Below the pieces are notes generated by a model that was not told the origin of the DNA, did no database searches, and saw nothing but the letters and a program-made list of their open reading frames with translations. The translations under genes and the position numbers were made by a program. From Gammaproteobacteria bacterium (GTDB taxonomy: Bacteria; Pseudomonadota; Gammaproteobacteria; Pseudomonadales; Cellvibrionaceae): a stretch of 57,468 nt of DNA. Each line of letters starts with the position of its first letter. Within the stretch, counting starts at the first letter, position 1. The DNA lies in the NCBI GenBank assembly GCA_025362015.1, contig JANYIO010000183.1, positions 1 through 57,468 on the forward strand, written 5' to 3'. Shown in pieces: positions 51,549 to 57,468 of this stretch.

Positions 51549-54500
51549 ATGCAAACCCGTATCCAGTCTGTGTTTATATTGTTTTTATTTGCCGTTGTGG
51601 CTTGCGTGTTGGCAAGCTTATTAGTGGCCTGTGATAAAAAAGGTGCTGCTAAAAAGCAAGAAGACTTACTGGCGCCCAAATGGGAAACCCATATTGCCGA
51701 CTACCCCAAGCGCTGGGTTGCTGCGGAAAAACCGCTGTTTATCCGTTTCAGCCACCCGGTAGTCGCACTGGAGAAAGTCAACCAGCTCGTTGAAGGAATG
51801 GTTGAGCTATCACCGAATTTGCCGATTAATGTGCTTTTTACTGCAGATAATGAATTACGGATTACGCCGCTCGATCGCATGCCTGCCAATACCGCTATTA
51901 AAGTAAAAATTCACGGCGATAAATTATTAGGCGTAGAAAAAACCCTTAAGCCGTTTGAGTTTGAAGTGCATACCATTCGTCAGGAATTTGATTTAAAAAT
52001 TCATGGTTTAGTCGCCCAAGATAATTCTGCAGAAAAAATGCAATTTAGTGGTGATATACGTACTGCTGACACAGCTGAACTTGACGTTATAAAAAAAATG
52101 CTTCATGCAACGGTTAACGGTCAGGCGCAGGAGTTGGACTGGATACAAAATGCAGACCGCCAAACCAGCAGTTTTGAATTAAAAAATATTCTGCGTACAA
52201 AAGACGAGGGCATTTTGCATGTGGAGTGGAATGGCGCAGTAATTGATTCTACTGATAAGGGCGCCCGCGATTTACAAATTCCCGCACTAACAGATTTTAA
52301 AGTTACTGGTGTGGAGGTAGTGCGTGTTCCTTCCCTTTATATAGAAGTTAATTTTTCTAATCCCATCAACGCTGCACAAAATTTACAAGGTTTAGTAACG
52401 CTCGCGAAAAAGAATTTTGCGGTAAAAATTGATGGCAGCCATTTGCGAATTTATCCGGAAAAAATCGGTTCCGGCCCACAAGAATTAATCATTAATTCTG
52501 CGGTGCAAAGTGCTACTCGTCAGACGCTAGGTGAGGATTATCATCATTCCCTCGTCTTGTTGTTAGAAAAACCCAGCGTAAATTTTGTCGGTAAAGACGC
52601 TAGCATTCTTCCGCCTGCAGAACACTTAACTGTGCCGTTTGAAGCCGTCAGTGTGGATTCTGTTCAAGTTCTGGCTTTTAAAGTCTATGTCAACAATATT
52701 GGCGAATACCTGCAAGAAAATACGAATCTAAATCCCTCGTTGGCACCTACCAAAGAAGGTCGCTATTTGTGGCGCAAAGTATATCGTCTACCAGAAATAG
52801 CGCGCGATGCTTCGCAGCGTTTTAATTTGGATTTAACCGAATTGATGGCGCAACATCCGGACGGTTTAGTGCGCGTTGAGTTGCAAATTGATCGCAGTAA
52901 TTCAGTGTACACCTGCGCAGAAGAACGACCCAAAGAACCGGTAAAGAAAATGCCGGGCAACAGCGAGAGCAGAAATGATTCTTACGATGAAGAAGGCGAT
53001 GAGGGTGGTGGAAGTAGTGGAAGCAGTGATGAGCCAGCGTGGTATCGTCAGTACTATCAATCTGAAGGCTATTGGAATTACAGTGAAGTTAATAACCCTT
53101 GCAATGATTCCTATTATGCCTATAGCTACAATAACAATATTAAAACTACGCGCACTTTTATGGTGTCAAACATTGGTTTAATGGCAAAACGTGGCAGCGA
53201 TAATTTGTTACACGTAATTGCTACCGGTTTAAATAATGCAGAACCATTATCGAGTACGGAAATCAGTGTTTTTAATTATCAACAACAAGTAATCGGTAAA
53301 GGCACTACTGACAGCTATGGCATGGTAGATATTAATACCGAGGGCGTCCCTTTCTATTTGCAGGCACAAAAAGACAAACAGTTTGGTTATCTGCGTTTAC
53401 CCAAAAATGAAGCGCTACCTACAAATCAATTTGATGTTAGTGGTGAGCATGTTAAAGCAGATTTAAAAGGTTTTATTTACGGCGAGCGCGATGTATGGCG
53501 CCCGGGTGATGATATTTTCCTAACCTTTATTTTGCAGGATAAAGAAGAGCGTTTGCCCGCGGGCTACCCAGTTACTCTGGATTTCTTTGACCCACAAGGT
53601 AAGAAATTTTTTAGCCAAACCAATGTAACACCGGTAAATAATTTTTATCCTTTTACTTTAAAAACCGATGAGAAAGCGCCTACCGGAAATTGGCGTGCAG
53701 TAGTGCATGTGGGCAATCGCTTTTTTGATAAAGTGATTAAAGTGGAAATGGTTACGCCTAACCGTTTAAAAATTGATATGACCTTCGATAGCCCAACATT
53801 AAGCTTAGCGGCTATGCCACAAAAAGCGCATCTATTTAGCCAATGGTTACACGGTGCCACTGCAGACAGTTTAAAGGCGGATTCAGAAGTAAAATTATTT
53901 ACTAAAAAAACTGTGTTTGAAGGTTTTAACCAATTTGTATTTGACGACCCATCGCGCACCTTTGAAACCAGTTCCCAAAAAGTATTTGATGGAAAATTAA
54001 ATAGTGATGGTAAGGCTGAGATTGAATTAAATCTTGAAGCCAACGATTCACCACCGGGTATGTTGCTCGCCATGTTTAACACTCGCGTATTTGAAGATAG
54101 TGGAAATTTTAGCACCGCATTGCGTACCTATGATGTATCGCCCTACGAACATTGGGTGGGCATGCTAATGCCAAAAGGTGATGGCTATTATAATTCTATT
54201 AGCCGCGACACTGATCATGAAATCATTTTTCAAACGCTAAATGATAAAGGCAAAGTTGCTGCAAAACGCAATATCGAAGTCACCGTTTATGCAATCGGAT
54301 GGCGCTGGTGGTGGGATGAAGGCAGTGATGATATTGCCGCTTATGTTGGTAGCAGCAGTCACACGCCGATTAAAAAAGAATCTTTAGTGAGTAATGCTCA
54401 AGGTCGCGCCAGTTGGATTTTGAAAAAAGAAGCTTACGATTGGGGTCGCCATTTAATTCGCGTGTGCGACAAAGAATCCAATCACTGTGCAGGGCAAGTC

Positions 54501-57248
54501 GTCTATCTGGGTTGGAGTTCAAGCAACGAAAAAAATCCTGAATCTGCTACGCAATTAATGCTCAGTACGGATAAAGAAAAATACCAAGTGGGCGACACTG
54601 CAACAGTGCGTTTACCAAAATCCATTCAAGGCCGCGTGTTGCTCAGCATTGAAAATGGCAGCCGTGTAATTGAGCATCGCTGGCTGGATTTAAAACCAAA
54701 TCAAAGCGAAGTGCAGCTGCCAGTAACATCGGCAATGGTGCCAAATGCTTATGTGAATATGGTGTTGCTGTTACCACATCAAGCGCGCAAATCTGACGCA
54801 CCTATGCGTTTGTATGGCATTGTGCCTCTGCTAGTAGAAGATCCGGCAACGCATTTAGTTCCACAAATGGATGTGTCGGAAAAAGTTCGCCCGGAATCAA
54901 AATTCTCTGTGAAGGTCAGTGAAAAAACCGGCCACGCGATGACTTACACTTTGGCAATGGTCGATGAAGGACTGTTGGGTTTAACCGGCTTTACTGCGCC
55001 CGATCCGCACAGTAATTTTTATCGTCGTGAAGCGCTGGGCGTTGCCACTTGGGATATGTTTGATTCAGTAGTCGGTGCTTATGGTGCATCACTCGAACGC
55101 ATTCTCGCCATTGGTGGTAGTGATGCCGCACAAGAAGCAGAACGTAAACGCCGCGAGCGCCGCTTTCCTCCCATCGTAAAATTTCTTGGCGCATTTAATT
55201 TAGCAGCGAATGAAACCCGCGTACATGAAATTACATTGCCACCTTATATGGGGGCAGTGCGGGTAATGTTAGTCGCGGGTGATTCCAGCAAAGCACAGGG
55301 CTCATCCGATAAAGCTCCAGCTTATGGAAAAATTGAAAAAACCATGCAAGTTACGCAACCGCTGGTGCTCTACGCCACATTGCCGCGCGTACTTGGCCCA
55401 GGTGAAGAAGTTATGTTGCCGGTAAATGTTTTTTCCAGCGATAGTAAAATTAAAAAAGTGGAGATATCCGTTGAAGCTAACGAAATTTTTACCTTAATTG
55501 ATAACAAAGCTGAATTAAATTTTACTAAACCTGGCGATGCAATTGCCAGCTTGCGTTTAAAGGTCAATGATCGCATCGGCAAAGGTCGTGTAAAAATTAC
55601 TGCGCGCGCCAATGTTGAAGGTGGTGCTGAGGAAGTAGCTACGCAGGAAATTTATATCGATAGCCGCCCCGCAAATCCACCTACCGTTGTGTGGCAAACA
55701 AAATTGTTAGTTCCCGGTGAAGAGTGGCAAGTACCGCTTGAAGCACAAGGTATGGCTGGCACAAATACAGCGACTATTGAAGCAAGTACTTTGCCTCCAC
55801 TTAATTTGGAAAAGCGTTTAAGTTATTTAATTACTTATCCGCATGGTTGCGTGGAACAAACAACTTCATCGGTATTTCCGCAATTGCATTTAGCGCAGTT
55901 AGTTGCGCTCGACAGCAAGCAAAAAGCCGATATCGATAAAAATATTGCTGCAGCAATTGATAAGCTCACCAGTTTCCAAACTACCTCTGGCGGTTTTAGT
56001 TATTGGCCGGGAGATGGTTATGTCAATGAGTGGGCCAGTAATTATGCGGGGCATTTTTTAGTAGAAGCAAAGCGCACGGGTTACGCAGTGCCCAGTAGTA
56101 TGCTGGATAATTGGGCGAAGTATCAGCAAGAACAAGCGCGCGCTAGTGGCGAGCAAAATGATTACTCTGATGAAGTTGCGGCCTATCGTTTATACACGTT
56201 GGCGCTCGCTGATAAAGCTGAATTACCGGCGATGAATCGCCTGCGCGAAAAATTAATTCACCTGGATGCAAGCAAACAATTAACTGCGCGCTGGTTGTTA
56301 GGTTCTGCGTATTTACACATGGGCTTAAAAGATGCGAGCAAAGATATTATCGGCACGCTGACTGCTGTACTTCCGACACGCACTTATTCCGGTTACACCT
56401 ACGCCTCTGATTTGCGCGACCAAAGTTTATTGTTGCTCACTATGCTGAAAGCAGACATGGACAGTGGTGAACAAGCCTGGCAATTAGCAGAACAAGTAGC
56501 CACAGGTTTAGGCAGCGACGAATGGTATTCAACGCATTCAACCTCGTGGGCATTACTCGCCATGAGCGAATTCGCCAATAAACGCGGTGTAAATAATCAA
56601 GGCATGAAATTTTCCATAAAAGAAACACCTACTGCAAATTGGAAAAAAGAACAGGTGGAGCAAACGTTTTACAAACAAACCATTAGCCAAACAAAAATCG
56701 CCGTGCGCAACGACGACAGCAAAAGTAACCTACGCGTGCTCGTCAGTAATCGCGGCATACCCGCGAATATGGATGAACAAGCAGATAGCAACGGTTTAAA
56801 AATTGCGGTGAATTTTTTAGGCATGGATAATAAACCAATCAACGTAGAAAAATTACCTCAAGGCACCGACTTCGTTGCTGAAGTTACGGTGAGTGCAGAT
56901 TTTAATTTAGCACTCGCGAATAAACTCGAAGACATTGCCCTCAACATGGTAATGCCCAGCGGTTGGCAAATTCGCAACGAAAGACTGGAAGGCAATCAAT
57001 TACCGAAAGGTATTGATCACATGGACATTCGCGATGACCGCGTGCTCAGCTATTTCGGTTTATGGCACGACTACTACTGGAACTACCGCTACCACGATCG
57101 CAGCCAAACCAGCATCACCTTGCGCGTCATTTTAAATGCGAGTTACGCAGGAAAATATTATTTGCCTGCCTGGCAAGCTGCGCCTATGTATGATGAAAAA
57201 ATTCATGCAAGATCTAAAGGATATTGGGTTGAGGTGGTGAGTAAGTAA
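51549..57248 (+). CDS. yfhM: Alpha-2-macroglobulin family lipoprotein (YfhM-like)
   Basis: The ATG at 51549 follows AGGAA and gives a lipoprotein signal with lipobox LVAC (Cys28); the upstream TTG frame is rejected. Asp at position +2 favours retention in the inner membrane. The 1899-residue protein has repeated beta-sandwich (MG) domains, an acidic low-complexity insertion near residues 475-505, and a thioester motif GCVEQ (Cys1434, Gln1437). An all-helical thioester domain follows, and a C-terminal receptor-like part ends KGYWVEVVSK. Such proteins trap proteases that attack the envelope. A pbpC gene usually follows; here a terminator and an IS30-like start follow instead. Confidence 0.93.
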   Translation: MQTRIQSVFILFLFAVVACVLASLLVACDKKGAAKKQEDLLAPKWETHIADYPKRWVAAEKPLFIRFSHPVVALEKVNQLVEGMVELSPNLPINVLFTADNELRITPLDRMPANTAIKVKIHGDKLLGVEKTLKPFEFEVHTIRQEFDLKIHGLVAQDNSAEKMQFSGDIRTADTAELDVIKKMLHATVNGQAQELDWIQNADRQTSSFELKNILRTKDEGILHVEWNGAVIDSTDKGARDLQIPALTDFKVTGVEVVRVPSLYIEVNFSNPINAAQNLQGLVTLAKKNFAVKIDGSHLRIYPEKIGSGPQELIINSAVQSATRQTLGEDYHHSLVLLLEKPSVNFVGKDASILPPAEHLTVPFEAVSVDSVQVLAFKVYVNNIGEYLQENTNLNPSLAPTKEGRYLWRKVYRLPEIARDASQRFNLDLTELMAQHPDGLVRVELQIDRSNSVYTCAEERPKEPVKKMPGNSESRNDSYDEEGDEGGGSSGSSDEPAWYRQYYQSEGYWNYSEVNNPCNDSYYAYSYNNNIKTTRTFMVSNIGLMAKRGSDNLLHVIATGLNNAEPLSSTEISVFNYQQQVIGKGTTDSYGMVDINTEGVPFYLQAQKDKQFGYLRLPKNEALPTNQFDVSGEHVKADLKGFIYGERDVWRPGDDIFLTFILQDKEERLPAGYPVTLDFFDPQGKKFFSQTNVTPVNNFYPFTLKTDEKAPTGNWRAVVHVGNRFFDKVIKVEMVTPNRLKIDMTFDSPTLSLAAMPQKAHLFSQWLHGATADSLKADSEVKLFTKKTVFEGFNQFVFDDPSRTFETSSQKVFDGKLNSDGKAEIELNLEANDSPPGMLLAMFNTRVFEDSGNFSTALRTYDVSPYEHWVGMLMPKGDGYYNSISRDTDHEIIFQTLNDKGKVAAKRNIEVTVYAIGWRWWWDEGSDDIAAYVGSSSHTPIKKESLVSNAQGRASWILKKEAYDWGRHLIRVCDKESNHCAGQVVYLGWSSSNEKNPESATQLMLSTDKEKYQVGDTATVRLPKSIQGRVLLSIENGSRVIEHRWLDLKPNQSEVQLPVTSAMVPNAYVNMVLLLPHQARKSDAPMRLYGIVPLLVEDPATHLVPQMDVSEKVRPESKFSVKVSEKTGHAMTYTLAMVDEGLLGLTGFTAPDPHSNFYRREALGVATWDMFDSVVGAYGASLERILAIGGSDAAQEAERKRRERRFPPIVKFLGAFNLAANETRVHEITLPPYMGAVRVMLVAGDSSKAQGSSDKAPAYGKIEKTMQVTQPLVLYATLPRVLGPGEEVMLPVNVFSSDSKIKKVEISVEANEIFTLIDNKAELNFTKPGDAIASLRLKVNDRIGKGRVKITARANVEGGAEEVATQEIYIDSRPANPPTVVWQTKLLVPGEEWQVPLEAQGMAGTNTATIEASTLPPLNLEKRLSYLITYPHGCVEQTTSSVFPQLHLAQLVALDSKQKADIDKNIAAAIDKLTSFQTTSGGFSYWPGDGYVNEWASNYAGHFLVEAKRTGYAVPSSMLDNWAKYQQEQARASGEQNDYSDEVAAYRLYTLALADKAELPAMNRLREKLIHLDASKQLTARWLLGSAYLHMGLKDASKDIIGTLTAVLPTRTYSGYTYASDLRDQSLLLLTMLKADMDSGEQAWQLAEQVATGLGSDEWYSTHSTSWALLAMSEFANKRGVNNQGMKFSIKETPTANWKKEQVEQTFYKQTISQTKIAVRNDDSKSNLRVLVSNRGIPANMDEQADSNGLKIAVNFLGMDNKPINVEKLPQGTDFVAEVTVSADFNLALANKLEDIALNMVMPSGWQIRNERLEGNQLPKGIDHMDIRDDRVLSYFGLWHDYYWNYRYHDRSQTSITLRVILNASYAGKYYLPAWQAAPMYDEKIHARSKGYWVEVVSK

Positions 57249-57261
57249 TTTAAATAAGATC

Positions 57262-57291
57262 AAGCTACTCGCATGAGCGGTTAGCTTTTTT
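57262..57291 (+). terminator. Terminator after the A2M gene
   Basis: AAGCTA...TAGCTT with inner CGC/GCG pairing, followed by six T, 14 bases after the stop. Confidence 0.75.
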
Positions 57292-57424
57292 GACTTTGTA
57301 AAATCTTAAAATTAAGGTAATAGCATTAGGCGGATTCAACCGCGAAGTGCATAACTCAACCCGTATAGGAAAAGAGATCAGCTGCCTGTAAGCTCGTCGC
57401 TTTTTCTCCGGCAAGAGATATGAG

Positions 57425-57468
57425 ATGAGAACTTACAAGCAACTGACCTACGAACAACGATGCCAGAT
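57425..57468 (+). mobile_element. IS30-family transposase, 5' fragment
   Basis: The last 44 bases read MRTYKQLTYEQRCQ, the usual N-terminus of IS30 transposases (helix-turn-helix part). The gene continues beyond the window. A candidate left end lies near 57332 (gattcaaccgcgaagtgcat), but the inverted repeat cannot be proven without the right end. Confidence 0.78.

Noticed and set aside
1-57468. tRNA, rRNA or riboswitch genes
   Set aside because: I scanned intergenic regions and found no cloverleaf, rRNA or known riboswitch core; absence by eye is not proof.

Overview
The window looks like a chromosomal segment of a gammaproteobacterium, most probably a Cellvibrio-like member of the Cellvibrionaceae. 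This rests on the gene set (ubiE-ubiJ-ubiB, ybhP-clsB-ybhN order, yfhM-type alpha-2-macroglobulin), moderate GC content and AT-rich intergenic DNA. The taxon is an inference; no rRNA or tRNA gene is present to confirm it.

Layout. 1-0.8 kb: a GC-rich dinG helicase fragment abuts a truncated YafY/WYL regulator, a probable chimeric junction. 0.97-5.5 kb: housekeeping genes (pip-dtd, then convergent ubiE-ubiJ-ubiB for ubiquinone synthesis). 5.6-7.6 kb: a DUF418 membrane protein and an orphan phage-CII-like regulator. 7.8-13.7 kb: a six-gene envelope operon with a Gly-rich membrane-anchored protein, a DUF2491/YjfK protein, a PspA/IM30-like coiled-coil protein, a small membrane protein and two SPFH (flotillin/prohibitin-like) proteins. 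The first SPFH protein carries about five tandem modules of ~72 residues. 13.7-32.3 kb: storage-sugar and trehalose metabolism: treS fused to a maltokinase domain that lacks its key acidic residues, DUF4142, a Rho-N protein, an MscS channel, then glgA-treZ-treY-DUF2934-glgX running into a ybhP-clsB-ybhN phospholipid module.

32.3-40.2 kb: a set of small stress-type genes (DUF883, PRC-barrel, membrane proteins, a 24-aa peptide, hemerythrin, DUF3309) around a REC-PAS-GGDEF-EAL protein. 41-46.5 kb: a hybrid sensor kinase, a response regulator and a Crp/Fnr-like factor with overlapping ends. 47-51.4 kb: a BON-domain protein, a haem-oxygenase-like diiron protein, a YihY protein preceded by a 162-bp MITE, a CPXCG protein and a DUF1345 protein. 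51.5-57.2 kb: a large thioester alpha-2-macroglobulin lipoprotein, followed by the start of an IS30-type transposase at the window edge.

Taken together, much of the window suits an environmental bacterium facing osmotic, desiccation and envelope stress: trehalose made from glycogen, mechanosensitive channel, cardiolipin synthesis, PspA/flotillin membrane maintenance, small stress proteins and multi-PAS signalling.

The most unusual signal is not a gene. Short degenerate tandem repeats (units of 12-21 bp, most often 14 or 15) occur at about 18 places. At seven gene ends the array includes the last codons and the stop codon of the gene, as if the 3' end had been echoed downstream. Other non-coding elements are a 34-bp near-perfect inverted repeat, a dispersed REPIN-like element in two inverted copies, and the MITE with an 11-bp flanking duplication.
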